A stretch of 49,042 nucleotides of DNA from Clostridia bacterium (GCA_017412715.1 JAFPWU010000023.1:1-49042); one strand, 5' to 3'. Positions 8,069-18,541 are shown, numbered from the stretch's first letter. A program made the numbers and translations. The notes: a model not told the origin generated them from the letters alone.

Positions 8069-11000
8069 TCAGGGATTCTGTTCGTAGGCCCTGGACCAGT
8101 CCATGGTATCCCGCTCCCCGTATCCCGCCGGATAGACGCCGGGATTCCGGAGCACATAGCCCAGGTCGATATTGAAGTCCGTGCTGTCGCTGGCCACGGC
8201 GAAAGTTTCCGTATAGGCGGTCTGATCCTCCGTCTCCAGCAGGGAGGACACGATGAGGTAGATATCCGTCCGCTTCTGGGTCGGCTTCACCTCGCCGGGA
8301 GCGGTCACCTTCAGGGTGTACACCGCGGGATAGACCTCCCGGAAGAAGTACAGACCCCACTGGTCGGTCTCCGTCTCGGCCACCGTCTCCCCGTTGCGAA
8401 CCAGCTCCACCTTCACGTGGGGAATGCCGTACTCCCCGCCGTCCTGCCAGCCGTTTCCGTTTTCATCCAGCCAGCAGTAGTCGCCGATGGTGCCGGGCAG
8501 CACGCTGCCGATATCCAGGCGCAGCTGATCCTGGCCCATCTTCAGCTCAATGTCCTCCGTCACGCCGCCGCGGCCTTCCACCTGGGACAGCACGGAGATG
8601 AGCCCGGACTGGAGCCGCTCGTCGTCCGGCTCCGCCGCCACGGTGCCCTCGGGCAGGGTGGCGGAAATCCGATAGGTGCCGGGCATGAGGCCGCTGAAGC
8701 CCCATTCGCCGGTTTCATCGGTGGTCTGGGTCCTGAGGGTATTCCCTTCCCCGTCCGTCAGCCGCACCTCGGCCGCCGCCAGGGGTTCCGCGCCGCTGCC
8801 CCGGTCGATCCATACCCGGCCGCCCATGGCCGTAAACCGGACCAGGCCCAGGGTCAGGTTCTCCCGGGTCTCCCCCTCCTGCAGGGCGATGCCGGTCATG
8901 ATCATCCGGCCGCCCTCCTTCCGGAAGGTATTGTCCCCCGTCAGGGGCGCGTCCATGGTTTCATCCATTTGGAGGCTGACGGAATAGCTGCCCGGAATCA
9001 TGCCCTCGTACCCGAAGGCGCCGTCGGAGCCCGTCAGTAGCGTATCGAAGACCTCGCCGGAGGCCTCGTCCGTCACCGTCAGAGTCAGGCCCGCCGGGGT
9101 CTGTTCGCCCTCGTCCCACAGGCCGTTATTGTTCTCATCCAGCCAGGCTGCGCCCCGCAGCACCGCGGGCCGCACGCCGCCGATCATCTGATCCTCCCAG
9201 GTCTGGCCCATGGCCAGGGGAAGGCTCAGCTCCTGGGCATTCCTGCCCGATCTCAGCGGCAGCTCCAGCCCATTGGTCCGGGCCGTCACCATCCCCTCCG
9301 GCAGCTCCGCCTTCAGGGTCCAGGTATCCGGATGCAGCTCCGTCAGGAGGAAGCTTCCATCCGCTCCCGCGGTGACCCGCACCGCCTCCAGGTCGGACCG
9401 GGAGGGCTCCAGGGTAATCGTCAGCCCCGCCAGGGGCGCGTCGGTTCCTTCCAGGGTGCCGGAGCCGTCGGCGTCATGGAAGAAGGTGCCGGAAATCCGG
9501 CCCAGGGTCAGCCCGCCGCACAGGGGCGCGGTCCTCTCCTGACCCGTCTTCAGCTCGAACCATTCTCCCCGGCCCAGGCGGCCCTCGCCCTGAATCTGAT
9601 TATCCCCGCCCTCCAGGGCGAAAATCGCCCCTTCCGGCAGCTCGTATTCCAGATAATACCGTCCCGGCATCACCGCGTCGAAGAGGAAGCCGCCATCCGA
9701 GGGAATCAGGGCGGAGAATTCCTCGCCGTTTTCGCTCATCAGCCGGACCGCGGTGCCGGCCAGGCCGTCCTCGCCCGCATCCCGCTTTCCGTTATCGTTC
9801 CGGTCCGCAAACACCTCGCCCTTCACGGTGGCCGGCAGGATCATTCCCGCGTCCATTCCGGAAACAGCTTCGCCCAGAGGCACCTGGAAGGGTTCGGAAT
9901 ATCCTTCCCCGCCGTTCAGGTTCAGCATCACGTTGCCCTCCCCCAGCCGGGTGAAGGCATAGCCGGATTTGGCGGTCATCCGCAGGCTGTACAGGCCCGG
10001 GGTCAGGTCGGTAAAGGTATAGTTCCCCTTGGCCCCGGTCTTCTTCGTATCCACCGTTGCGCCCCGGGAGTCCAGCAGCGTCACGCTGATTCCCTGGGAG
10101 GCCTTCTCCTTCCCGGTGCGGGATCCGGAGAAGTCGTCATCCATGTACAGGGTGCCGGAGACGGAGCCGTAGTAGATGGCGCCGACGTTCACCGTGCGCT
10201 TTTCCCCGTCCGCCAGCACGAAATCATTCCAGAAATTCTCCCGCCGGCCGCTGCGGGCCGCAAAATGGTTCCCCTCCAGGTCCTCCACCGCCAGGGTGAA
10301 ATTGCTGCCGTCATCCGGAAGCACCGCCCGGATCTTATAGGTATTTCCCCGGAGGCCGGACAGGGTGTACCGGCCTTCCTCATCCGTCCGGGTCACGGCC
10401 ACTTCGTCATCCTTCGTCTGCTTGATGGCCGTCACCTTGACCCCCGGCAGGGGCAGTTCGCCCTCGTCGTACAGGCCGTTATAGTTGGCGTCCAGGAAGG
10501 CGATGCCGCTGACAACGGCGGACCAGGCGAAGCCCACGTTCTGGTTGGGCTCGTCCTCCCCGTCGTTCAGGTCCACGGTTTTGGTGGCCTTCGTCCTGCC
10601 CTCGGCGGTCAGGATGGAGCGCCGGCTTCCGCCGGTCTTGCTGTAGCGGGTAAACATCATGCCCTCCGGCGCGTAGGCCGTCAGGTCATAGAAGCCCGGC
10701 CGCAGGCGGTAGATCCGCCAGTACCCGGTATCATCCGACCAGGTCTCGTAGGAGAGGCCGTTCTTCTGGCCGTTCATGGTAATATGGACGTCGCTGAGCC
10801 GGGGCTCGCCGTCCTCCATGATGCCGTTTCCGTTCTCATCATGCCAGCAGACGCCGTCCGCCACGACGGCCTTCAGCACGCCCACGCCCCGCTCCGCAAT
10901 TTCTCCGGCCGCGATGGTAATCTCGTCGGAATCCTGGGTTCCCTCAGAGGAGAAATTCATGACGGATTTCCCCAGTTCGGGTTCCTTCGCCTTGCGGCTG

Positions 11001-11845
11001 AAGCCGTATTCCTCCGGCAGGGTGACCCGGATCCGGTAGGTGCCAGGGGCGATGCCCGGCAGGGTGATTTCCCCGTCCGAACCCGTATTGCCGCCGGTCA
11101 CGATCTCCCCAGCCGTGGAAAGGATATAGACCGGGATTCCGGCCACGCCTCGCTCGTTCAGGCCGAAGTCCCCATTGGTATTGCTGTCCAGAAATACCAG
11201 GATATGGAAGGCGCCCGTACCGGCGGAAGCCTGCAGGGCAGGCACCTCCGGCACCGGGGTGGAGGCTTCCTCCGCCGTCGGAATCCTGGTGGGCGCGGGC
11301 GTGATGGCCGGCGCCTGGGTCTCCGGAGCCGCCGTGGGCTCCGGCTCAGCCGTAGGAACCGCCGTGGGTTCCGGCGTGGCCGTGGGCTCCTCCGTGGGTT
11401 CCGGGGTGGGCGCGGGTTCCGCCGTCGCAGGGGCTTCCGTCTTCTTCGCCGCGGCGGTCGCGCTCTCCGCCTGGGCCGCCAGGGGCCGGACCAGGATGGG
11501 CACCGTCTGGTTTCCACCGCCGATCAGATTCACGGTCACGGTGGCCCCGCTCAGATCCCATCCTTCCGGGATGGTTTCCGCCATGGGCATAATCGTCACC
11601 GAGCCGCTGCCGTCCAGGGTCAGCGTGGTTTCCCCCGCCTGGATCACGCCCCGCTCCAGTCCTCCCTGCATCACCCGGAAGGAGCCGGACAGAGCCACCT
11701 GGGTCTCCGTCCCGTCCCCCCGCGCCGCAAGGCCGCGGAAATAAATCCCCAGGGTGGTCACTTCCGCCCCCGCGGATCCCGTCAGCGTCATCCCCAGCGC
11801 CAGTATAAGCAGCAGCGCCACCGCGCGGGTGCATCCCTTCCTCAT
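8069..11845 (-). CDS. Large secreted protein of SdrD-like B repeats
   Basis: A 1258-residue exported protein. A signal peptide (MRKGCTRAVALLLILALGM, cleavage near GSAGA) is followed by a small beta domain. A Pro/Thr/Glu/Ala-rich linker comes next (about 135-200, repeats of PTPEPTEEP type), then about nine tandem SdrD/Cna-B-like domains. Each domain opens with a calcium-loop-like motif such as FLDSNTNGDFGLNERG, WHDENGNGIMEDGE, FLDANYNGLYDEGE, FADRNDNGKRDAGE, WLDENNNGLWDEGE or WLDENGNGWQDGGE, and ends with a PGTYRIRV-type strand. There is no LPXTG motif, C-terminal hydrophobic helix or dockerin, so how it stays on the cell, if it does, is unclear. The neighbouring lipoprotein (11913) ends 67 bases upstream and could be a partner. 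Function is unknown; an adhesive or structural surface role is an inference from the domain type. Confidence 0.82.
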   Translation of the reverse strand: MRKGCTRAVALLLILALGMTLTGSAGAEVTTLGIYFRGLAARGDGTETQVALSGSFRVMQGGLERGVIQAGETTLTLDGSGSVTIMPMAETIPEGWDLSGATVTVNLIGGGNQTVPILVRPLAAQAESATAAAKKTEAPATAEPAPTPEPTEEPTATPEPTAVPTAEPEPTAAPETQAPAITPAPTRIPTAEEASTPVPEVPALQASAGTGAFHILVFLDSNTNGDFGLNERGVAGIPVYILSTAGEIVTGGNTGSDGEITLPGIAPGTYRIRVTLPEEYGFSRKAKEPELGKSVMNFSSEGTQDSDEITIAAGEIAERGVGVLKAVVADGVCWHDENGNGIMEDGEPRLSDVHITMNGQKNGLSYETWSDDTGYWRIYRLRPGFYDLTAYAPEGMMFTRYSKTGGSRRSILTAEGRTKATKTVDLNDGEDEPNQNVGFAWSAVVSGIAFLDANYNGLYDEGELPLPGVKVTAIKQTKDDEVAVTRTDEEGRYTLSGLRGNTYKIRAVLPDDGSNFTLAVEDLEGNHFAARSGRRENFWNDFVLADGEKRTVNVGAIYYGSVSGTLYMDDDFSGSRTGKEKASQGISVTLLDSRGATVDTKKTGAKGNYTFTDLTPGLYSLRMTAKSGYAFTRLGEGNVMLNLNGGEGYSEPFQVPLGEAVSGMDAGMILPATVKGEVFADRNDNGKRDAGEDGLAGTAVRLMSENGEEFSALIPSDGGFLFDAVMPGRYYLEYELPEGAIFALEGGDNQIQGEGRLGRGEWFELKTGQERTAPLCGGLTLGRISGTFFHDADGSGTLEGTDAPLAGLTITLEPSRSDLEAVRVTAGADGSFLLTELHPDTWTLKAELPEGMVTARTNGLELPLRSGRNAQELSLPLAMGQTWEDQMIGGVRPAVLRGAAWLDENNNGLWDEGEQTPAGLTLTVTDEASGEVFDTLLTGSDGAFGYEGMIPGSYSVSLQMDETMDAPLTGDNTFRKEGGRMIMTGIALQEGETRENLTLGLVRFTAMGGRVWIDRGSGAEPLAAAEVRLTDGEGNTLRTQTTDETGEWGFSGLMPGTYRISATLPEGTVAAEPDDERLQSGLISVLSQVEGRGGVTEDIELKMGQDQLRLDIGSVLPGTIGDYCWLDENGNGWQDGGEYGIPHVKVELVRNGETVAETETDQWGLYFFREVYPAVYTLKVTAPGEVKPTQKRTDIYLIVSSLLETEDQTAYTETFAVASDSTDFNIDLGYVLRNPGVYPAGYGERDTMDWSRAYEQNP

Positions 11846-11912
11846 GACCGGTCTGTTCCTTTCAAGCTCAGTTGTTTCTTTCTCGCATCGCTCTCTGGAC
11901 TGAATCCCGCGA

Positions 11913-12734
11913 TCAGTTCAGTTTCACCGAATGACGGAATTTATCAAACACGTTGTCCACATAGAAGTCCCTGTATCCCCGGGGATAGGACACGTGCAGG
12001 CTGTAGAGTGTCCGATCCACGCAGGCCACGATGATCCGGCCCGCGATCTGCGCCCCGGTCTCCTTCATCTCCGCCGTATAGTTGGCGTACACTCCCGTGG
12101 TTCCCAGGAAGGTCCTGTCCGCCGTGTTGGAGGGAGAGAAACCGGTCAGATCCCCGCTGCCGGCGAGGGTATCCAGCATGCCCTTGACCTCTTTCGTCAG
12201 CTCGTTCTTGCTGTAGGTCTTGTTCACCGGCACCGCCCTCACGGTCAGCTGGGCAGGATAGTCCATGGAGGTATCCGGATTCGTCAGGACGTAGGTGTCC
12301 GAAACGCTGTCGTCCACGATCCAGCCGCTGGGCCCTTCGAAGGACATATGCAGGGCCGCCGCCTCGTAGGTCACGTAGCTGAAGGAGAGGGTGGGCAGGG
12401 GCGTGGGGGTGGGCTTGTCGATGGGATCGATGATCACCGGCGTCGCGCCCGCGTAGTCGCTCTGAATCACCGGAGCCAGCGTGCTTTCCGCCGCGGCCTC
12501 CGACACTTCCTCCCAGTCTCCTCCCTCCTCCGAGGCAGGATCGTAGCTTCCGTCGTCATAATCCGTAGGACCCACCACCGTCTCGCCGAACAGATTCTGG
12601 GCCGGCTCTTCCGTGGGCGCCTCCGTAGCCCGGTTCGCGGGCAGCGTCGTGTCGAAAACCTCCCGTTCCTGGCAGGCGGTCAGCACCAGACAGCACATAA
12701 CCAGCAGCAGGCACAGCATTCCCTTCTTACTCAT
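11913..12734 (-). CDS. Lipoprotein of unknown function
   Basis: A 273-residue exported protein with a clear lipobox, LTAC, after a hydrophobic segment (MLCLLLVMCCLVLTAC); the cysteine is about residue 21. An acidic and Pro/Thr-rich spacer (about 25-120) leads to a folded C-terminal domain with a pattern like surface lipoproteins that test stress or user-defined fluctuations (GPSGWIVDDSVSDTYVLTNP, then YSLHVSYPRGYRDFYVDNVF). No enzyme motif is seen. It lies between yhaM and the B-repeat gene on the same strand. The linker resembles that of the B-repeat protein, which suggests a shared envelope location. Confidence 0.75.
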   Translation of the reverse strand: MSKKGMLCLLLVMCCLVLTACQEREVFDTTLPANRATEAPTEEPAQNLFGETVVGPTDYDDGSYDPASEEGGDWEEVSEAAAESTLAPVIQSDYAGATPVIIDPIDKPTPTPLPTLSFSYVTYEAAALHMSFEGPSGWIVDDSVSDTYVLTNPDTSMDYPAQLTVRAVPVNKTYSKNELTKEVKGMLDTLAGSGDLTGFSPSNTADRTFLGTTGVYANYTAEMKETGAQIAGRIIVACVDRTLYSLHVSYPRGYRDFYVDNVFDKFRHSVKLN

Positions 12735-12870
12735 GACTGTACTCCCTTTCCGGCCCTTTCAGGCCTTTCCGCGAAAGCGCGGCGGGCTTCCTCCCCGGGG
12801 CCCCCGCATGGAGGGCGTCCCCGGACCGGGCCCGGATTCCGCGCATTTCCCTTTTCCCGAAGTCCCCTTA

Positions 12871-13824
12871 TTATTCCTCCGTGTACAGCGGGTGGTAGAC
12901 CCGCCGCTCCAGGCTGAATATCTTTTCGCTGAAGGCCCCCTCCGGGGTCTTCTCCCAGGCCGCCTTCATCGTATTCATCCGGGCGTCCATCATGTCGATC
13001 CAGTGCAGCGCCTCCGCCTCCGGAAACATGGGCGGCCGGGGGCTGCCGAATTCCGCCTCCCCGTGATGGCTCAGCAGCATATGCTCCAGCAGCACCAGGA
13101 TCTCCCCGCGGACGCCGGTCTTCTCCGCCGCCCGGTTCAGCAGCGTAATGCCCCTCACCAGGTGCCCCAGCAGCTGCCCGTCCCGGGTATAGTCCGTCAC
13201 ATTGCCGCTCTCGTCGCTCTTCAGCTCCTCGATCTTCCCCAGATCGTGGAGGATGACCCCCGCGTACAGCAGATCCTGATTCAGCCAGGGATAAACCTGC
13301 ACCGCCGCCTTCGCCAGGCGCAGCATGTCGGTCGTATGATGCAGCAGGCCGCTGCGCTCCGCGTGATGCATCCGCTGGGCCGCCGGGAACCAAAGCAGCT
13401 TCTCGCCGGCCATGGCCAGCATCTCCTCCGTCAGGGCCCTCAGGCCGGCGCTCTTAAAGCCGGCCACCGTTTCCCGGATCTCCGCCATCATGTCCTCCCC
13501 GGTCCGGGGAGCGGCGGGCACCAGGTCCGCCAGGACCGCTCCGTCCTCCGGCGTCGCGCGGCGCCATTTTTCAATCCGCATCTGAAGCCGGCCGTTGTAT
13601 TCCTGCACCAGGCCCCGGATCAGAACCGGCTTTCCCGCCTCCGGCAGCTCCTGATTTCCGTCCCAGTTCCAGATCTTGGCGTTCATCTCCCCGGTCCGGT
13701 CCCCCAGGTTCAGATCCACATAGTCCCGGCCGTTCTTATCCGTCTTCCTCTCGGCGCTCCTGACCATCAGGAAGCCTTCGAACCGGGCATCCTTCCCCAG
13801 CTGACAAATCCTGTTTCCTTCCAT
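12871..13824 (-). CDS. yhaM: 3'-5' exoribonuclease of the YhaM family
   Basis: A 317-residue cytoplasmic nuclease. An N-terminal OB-fold nucleic-acid-binding domain (about 10-95, containing VDLNLGDRTGEMNAKIWN) is joined to an HD phosphohydrolase domain with metal-binding residues in HHAERSGLLHHTTDM and HDLGKIEEL. The order and length match YhaM of Bacillus, a manganese-dependent enzyme that trims RNA and can digest single-stranded DNA. It follows dnaB on the same strand with a dispersed repeat between them. Confidence 0.88.
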   Translation of the reverse strand: MEGNRICQLGKDARFEGFLMVRSAERKTDKNGRDYVDLNLGDRTGEMNAKIWNWDGNQELPEAGKPVLIRGLVQEYNGRLQMRIEKWRRATPEDGAVLADLVPAAPRTGEDMMAEIRETVAGFKSAGLRALTEEMLAMAGEKLLWFPAAQRMHHAERSGLLHHTTDMLRLAKAAVQVYPWLNQDLLYAGVILHDLGKIEELKSDESGNVTDYTRDGQLLGHLVRGITLLNRAAEKTGVRGEILVLLEHMLLSHHGEAEFGSPRPPMFPEAEALHWIDMMDARMNTMKAAWEKTPEGAFSEKIFSLERRVYHPLYTEE

Positions 13825-13877
13825 ATCCTCTCCTGTATCTCAGGGAAATGCTTTCTTAGTAGGGCGCGTCTTTCCCA

Positions 13878-13943
13878 GGGCTTCCGCCCGTTTTTCACTG
13901 AAAACTGTCCACTGGACAGTTTTCCAGGCGCTCAAAACCCCCG
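13878..13943. repeat. Dispersed palindromic repeat, copy A
   Basis: A 66-base block starts with GGGCTTCCGCCC, has the 23-base palindrome AAAACTGTCC-ACT-GGACAGTTTT (13901-13923) in the middle, and ends CCCCCG. It matches copy B (21815-21879) with only a few differences. Its end overlaps the last codons and stop of dnaB (QRGF, stop 13932-13934), so the dnaB terminus is encoded by the repeat. Confidence 0.75.
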
Positions 13944-15293
13944 CTGATCCTCCCGGGCCAGATTCGCGAAGGTGGTGATCTCGCTGAGCCAGGCCAGCTT
14001 CACCGTCCTGAGGGGACCGCTCCGCTGCTTGGATACGATCACCTCCGCGATATTCTTGTCCTCCGTATCGGGATTATAGTATTCCTCCCGGTGGAGGAAC
14101 ATGACCACGTCCGCATCCTGCTCGATGGATCCGGAATCCCGCAGGTCCGACAGCATGGGGCGCTTGTCGATCCGGTCCTTGTTCGCCCGGCTCAGCTGGG
14201 CGCAGGCGATGATGGGCACCTTCAGCTCCAGGGCGATGGACTTCAGCTGGCGGCTGATCTCCGAAACCTCCAGATTCCGGCTCTCCGTCCGGCCGTCCCC
14301 GTGCATCAGCCCCAGATAGTCCACCAGCACCAGGTCCAGCCCGTGGTCCATCATCAGCCTCCGGCACCGGCTCCGCAGCTGGCTGGGGGTCAGGCTGGAG
14401 GTATCATCCAGATAGAGGGGCGCGTTGGAGATGGGCCCCAGGGCCTTGGCCAGCTTGGTCCACTCCCCGTCCTCCAGGATTCCCTTCCGCACCTTCTGCA
14501 TGTTCACCCGGGCCTCGCTGCACAGCAAGCGCATGACGATCTGCTCCCGGGGCATCTCCAGGCTGAACACCGCCACCGTCTTTCCCTTGACGACGCTGGC
14601 ATAGCCCGCGATGTTCATGGCGAAGGAGGTCTTTCCCATGGCGGGACGGGCCCCGATGATAATCAGTTCGCCGGGATGCAGCCCCGTCAGGGTGCTGTCC
14701 AGGTCGATGAACCCCGTGGGCACGCCGGAAATCTCCCCGTGCAGGCGGGCCAGCTCCTCGATCTCCTGGAAGGTGTTTACCAGCACCTCCCGGACGGGCT
14801 TCAGGGTTCCCCCGTCCGCCCGGTTCATCACCAGGTCAAAGATGGCCTTCTCCGCCCCAGCCAGCACCTCCTGGACCGGGCTCTGCTGGGCGTAGGCTTC
14901 CTTCTCGATCCCCTGGCCGGCGGCGATCAGCTTCCGGAGGGTGCTCTTCTCCAGCACGATCTCCAGATAGGTGCCCGCGTTGGCCGTGGTGGGGACGGAG
15001 CCCATAAGCCGGGTCAGGTACTGGATGCCGCCGACTCCTTCCAGGGAGCCCCGGTTCCGCATCTCCGTCACCAGGGTGGTCAGATCCACGGGCTTGTGGG
15101 CCCGCGCCAGATCCGCCATGGCCCGGAAGATCTCCTGATGCTCCGCCAGGAAAAAATCCTCCGCCTTCAGGGATTCCATGGCCCGGAGCACCACCGTCGC
15201 ATCCTGCATCATGGCGCCCAGGACGCTGATCTCCGCTTCCAGGCTGCTGGGCTGCGCGAGCCCCCGCAGGCTCTGCTCCGTGTTCTCCGGCAT
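13932..15293 (-). CDS. dnaB: Replicative DNA helicase DnaB
   Basis: A 453-residue hexameric helicase of the replication fork (called DnaC in Bacillus). The N-terminal primase-interacting domain (about 15-115: PSSLEAEISVLGAMM) is joined by a linker to the RecA-like domain. Walker A is GARPAMGKTSF near residue 207; motifs H1a and H2 are visible (AVFSLEMPREQ; DLVLVDYLGLM), and DLRDSGSIEQDAD is the conserved later motif. No intein is present. It follows rplI by 10 bases in the usual Bacillota order. The last four residues come from the dispersed repeat described at 13878. Confidence 0.96.
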   Translation of the reverse strand: MPENTEQSLRGLAQPSSLEAEISVLGAMMQDATVVLRAMESLKAEDFFLAEHQEIFRAMADLARAHKPVDLTTLVTEMRNRGSLEGVGGIQYLTRLMGSVPTTANAGTYLEIVLEKSTLRKLIAAGQGIEKEAYAQQSPVQEVLAGAEKAIFDLVMNRADGGTLKPVREVLVNTFQEIEELARLHGEISGVPTGFIDLDSTLTGLHPGELIIIGARPAMGKTSFAMNIAGYASVVKGKTVAVFSLEMPREQIVMRLLCSEARVNMQKVRKGILEDGEWTKLAKALGPISNAPLYLDDTSSLTPSQLRSRCRRLMMDHGLDLVLVDYLGLMHGDGRTESRNLEVSEISRQLKSIALELKVPIIACAQLSRANKDRIDKRPMLSDLRDSGSIEQDADVVMFLHREEYYNPDTEDKNIAEVIVSKQRSGPLRTVKLAWLSEITTFANLAREDQRGF

Positions 15294-15303
15294 CTCCGTC
15301 TCC

Positions 15304-15756
15304 TTACTTTTCCAGCGGGCTGACCCGCAGCTTCATGGAGGTGGTTACGCCCGAATACAGCCGGATGCTGAAATCCCGGACCCCCACTTCCCGGATGGGA
15401 TCCCCCAGGTCGATCTTGCGCTTGTCCACGGGATATCCGTACTGCTTCTCCAGCGCCTCGGCCACCTCCGCCGCCGTCACGCTGCCGTACAGCCGGCCCT
15501 GGGAGCCGCACTTGATCTTCAGCTCCACGACCTTCCCCTTCAGCAGCTCGGCCTTGGCCTGGGCCTCCGCCAGGGCTTCCGCCTCCCGAGCGTCCTGGGC
15601 GGCCCGCTTCTTTTCAATCTCCTTCAGCGTCCCCGCCTTCGCCTCCACGGCCAGCCGCTGGGGGAACAGGAAATTCCGGGCGTATCCGTCGCTGACGTTC
15701 AGGATCTCGTCCCGCTTTCCGATATTCTTGACATCCTTCAGCAATACTACCTTCAT
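15304..15756 (-). CDS. rplI: 50S ribosomal protein L9
   Basis: A 150-residue protein that binds 23S rRNA. The N-terminal RNA-binding domain [20 protein letters not shown] and [13 protein letters not shown] is followed by a long charged connecting helix (about 45-75) and the C-terminal domain ([20 protein letters not shown]). The frame remains open 26 codons further upstream, but the ATG at 15756 has GGAGAGGG before it and aligns with the universal L9 start. It is transcribed with dnaB from the promoter at 15890-15918. Confidence 0.96.
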   Translation of the reverse strand: MKVVLLKDVKNIGKRDEILNVSDGYARNFLFPQRLAVEAKAGTLKEIEKKRAAQDAREAEALAEAQAKAELLKGKVVELKIKCGSQGRLYGSVTAAEVAEALEKQYGYPVDKRKIDLGDPIREVGVRDFSIRLYSGVTTSMKLRVSPLEK

Positions 15757-15889
15757 GCTGTCCCTCTCCTTCCCTCCCGCGGGAGGCGCCGGGGCCGGGG
15801 CTGTCTCCGCCCCTCCGGTCTTCCTTTTTTCCATCCCTTTCTCCCGGAAAGGGTACAGAAAACAGACCTCCGCAAAGGAATTCGATGCT

Positions 15890-15918
15890 ATTCTATCCTA
15901 TCAACCGCCAAATTGCAA
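15890..15918 (-). promoter_or_regulatory. Promoter of rplI-dnaB
   Basis: On the minus strand TTGCAA (15913-15918), 17 bases, TAGAAT (15890-15895). The leader to rplI is about 125 bases. The stretch 15919-16103 holds no gene; the only structure is CGAATATT (15953-15960) facing AATATTCG (15979-15986). Confidence 0.6.
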
Positions 15919-16103
15919 GCCCTGTCCCCCTCCAAAGGGCCTCCGCCGTTTCCGAATATTAGTTCCTGTTTTTGCGGGAATATTCGTCTCTTTCTTCCGC
16001 GGGATCCCCGGGGAAAAGCTGGCGGGAGCCCTTCCCATTCCGCTTCCCGGGCCTGAATTTTCCGGTTTTTTCTGTGTTTTTTCGGCCGGTCTCCTCCTTT
16101 CTC

Positions 16104-16132
16104 TTGACAAAAGGTTTCGCTACGCTTACAAT
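16104..16132 (+). promoter_or_regulatory. Promoter of purC
   Basis: TTGACA (16104-16109), a 17-base spacer and TACAAT (16127-16132). The predicted start near 16139 leaves a leader of about 60 bases, too short for a purine riboswitch, and none is recognisable. Confidence 0.75.
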
Positions 16133-16197
16133 GACGGAACGTTCGGATTCGACGGCCGGGCGGAGTGAATGAATCGGTGCAGGAGGAGTATTTCCCA

Positions 16198-16908
<711 letters not shown>

Positions 16909-16914
16909 TCATAC

Positions 16915-16945
16915 AAAAACCGGATGAGCGTCATCCGGTTTTTTG
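16915..16945 (+). terminator. Terminator of purC
   Basis: ACCGGATGA/TCATCCGGT stem with a GCG loop, flanked by AAAA and followed by TTTTTT. It lies 10 bases after the purC stop and inside the unit bounded by the duplicated purC end. Confidence 0.9.
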
Positions 16946-17040
16946 TTGCGCATTTTTCGCGCCCTTCATTTATACTCGATGTTTTTTCCTTTTATAACAC
17001 TTTATGTTCGATAAAAATTATAAAATTTATCCTTCCATAC

Positions 17041-17069
17041 TCGACAAATATCGTTTTTGGGGCTATAAT
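17041..17069 (+). promoter_or_regulatory. Promoter of the DUF4143-type ATPase gene
   Basis: TCGACA (17041-17046), 17-base spacer, TATAAT (17064-17069), inside an AT-rich stretch quite unlike the GC-rich surroundings. The ATG follows 22 bases later with GGAGG seven bases before it. Confidence 0.7.
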
Positions 17070-17090
17070 CCTTTCCGTGGAGGCGATCTC

Positions 17091-18362
17091 ATGAAGCATG
17101 AAGTACTCAAACAGGTTATTCTGGATCAGCATGAAGTAATCCGCAGGGCGGAGATCATCCCCAGAGCAATTACGCTGCATCCGGAAATAAATCAGGTTGT
17201 AACAGGATTACGCCGTGCTGGCAAATCCACTCTGCTCTATGGTCTGGCCCGGAAGCTTGTTGCCAGCGGTGTTGACTGGAACCGCATCATCTTCATTAAT
17301 TTTGAAGATGAACGACTCGCTGAAATGACTGCAGCGGATCTGAACGATATTCTGGCTGTTCAAAGCGAAATGAGCGATCAGCGGGGTTACTTCTTCCTCG
17401 ACGAGATTCAGATCATCCCCGAGTGGGAAAAATTTGCCAGGAGAATGGCAGACCGAAAGGAATCCGTACAGATTACAGGGAGCAATGCCAGGATGCTCTC
17501 CCGTGAAATAGGTTCAACCCTGGGCGGTCGATATCTGGAAAAAAACATCTGGCCCTATTCATTTGATGAATATCTGAATGCCATTGGAACCCCTCACGGC
17601 GAAAATGAGCTGATTGAGACCGTCGCCCACGGGAGAGTGCTGGCAGGTTGTAATTCCTATCTTAAAGAAGGCGGCCTCCCTGAAACGCTTCGATACCCAT
17701 CCAAACGCGACTATATCAGCAGTGTTTATCAGAAGATCCTCCTCGGAGATATCGTTACAAGAAACAGTCTTCGCAACAGCCATGCTGTCGCTCTGCTCAT
17801 AAAGAAGATCGCTGAAACTGTCATGCGCGAGGTATCCTATGCCAATTTGTACGGCAATCTGAAGGCGGCTGGCCTCAGGATCAGTAAAGATACGATCATA
17901 GATTATGTTGACTTTATTACAGATACCTACCTGGTTTTCAAGATATACAACCACTTTTCCACGTTTTCTGAACGTGAGACCACACCAAAATATTACTTTG
18001 CGGACAACGGTTTATTGAGCCTTTTCCTGACCGACAAAAAAAGCGCCCTGCTCGAAAATGCCGCCGCAATTTATCTGAAACAGCATTACGGAGAAGAAGT
18101 CTGCTATATCAAATCCTCTGTGTCCGGCCTGGATATTGATTTCTATATTCCTTCAGAACAGACTGCGATTCAGGTCTGCCTTGATTTAAACGATCAGTCT
18201 TCTGATCGCGAAATCAGCAATTTGCTGAAAGCATCTTCCCTGATGCATGACCTGGATCGGCTGATCATCGTCACATCAGAAGGAACGCCGTCCAAACACC
18301 CGGACTATCCGGAGATCGATCTGATTCCAATCGATATATTCCTGCTGAAAGGGTTCGCATAA
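17091..18362 (+). CDS. AAA-type ATPase with C-terminal DUF4143 domain
   Basis: A 423-residue protein of a large, poorly understood ATPase group often found as single mobile genes. An N-terminal P-loop domain has Walker A GLRRAGKS (39-46), Walker B YFFLDEIQ and the sensor-like ITGSNARML. The C-terminal half (about 210-423) has the DUF4143 pattern: [12 protein letters not shown], then [13 protein letters not shown] and the nuclease-like [10 protein letters not shown]. Base composition is visibly more AT-rich than its neighbours. It has its own promoter and sits between two copies of the purC 3' end, which points to horizontal arrival. Function is unknown; proposals for the family include DNA or nucleoprotein remodelling. 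Confidence 0.88.
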   Translation: MKHEVLKQVILDQHEVIRRAEIIPRAITLHPEINQVVTGLRRAGKSTLLYGLARKLVASGVDWNRIIFINFEDERLAEMTAADLNDILAVQSEMSDQRGYFFLDEIQIIPEWEKFARRMADRKESVQITGSNARMLSREIGSTLGGRYLEKNIWPYSFDEYLNAIGTPHGENELIETVAHGRVLAGCNSYLKEGGLPETLRYPSKRDYISSVYQKILLGDIVTRNSLRNSHAVALLIKKIAETVMREVSYANLYGNLKAAGLRISKDTIIDYVDFITDTYLVFKIYNHFSTFSERETTPKYYFADNGLLSLFLTDKKSALLENAAAIYLKQHYGEEVCYIKSSVSGLDIDFYIPSEQTAIQVCLDLNDQSSDREISNLLKASSLMHDLDRLIIVTSEGTPSKHPDYPEIDLIPIDIFLLKGFA

Positions 18363-18398
18363 TCTCACGGCTAAAAGCATTTCTTCCGAGCCCCTCCC

Positions 18399-18520
18399 AT
18401 ACCTGCCGCTTCCGGGATCACGAAACCCACGAGAAGCTGGACAAGGACCGGTTCCGCCGGGATCTGGGCGGCGTGGAGGAAGCCTATCAGGAAATGCGCA
18501 GAAGGCTAGGTTTCTGATCG
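18399..18520 (+). repeat. Direct repeat 2: duplicated 3' end of purC (fragment)
   Basis: The copy encodes the last 39 residues of PurC in frame up to the stop, with a W-to-R change ([12 protein letters not shown] versus [12 protein letters not shown]). It has no start and is not expected to be translated. A weak hairpin CGCC-GAAAAA-GGCG follows, not the terminator of the first copy. Confidence 0.9.
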
Positions 18521-18541
18521 CCGAAAAAGGCGCAACAGATC

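Noticed and set aside
6701-9040. A 779-codon plus-strand frame over the LacI and B-repeat genes
   Set aside because: It crosses a terminator and promoter and shows no recognisable domain; shadow of the minus-strand genes.
8069-11845. Sortase-anchored adhesin
   Set aside because: The C-terminus (ending SRAYEQNP) has no LPXTG-like motif, hydrophobic helix or basic tail.
16133-16197. Purine riboswitch in the purC leader
   Set aside because: The leader is only about 60 bases and lacks the conserved junction sequences of the aptamer.
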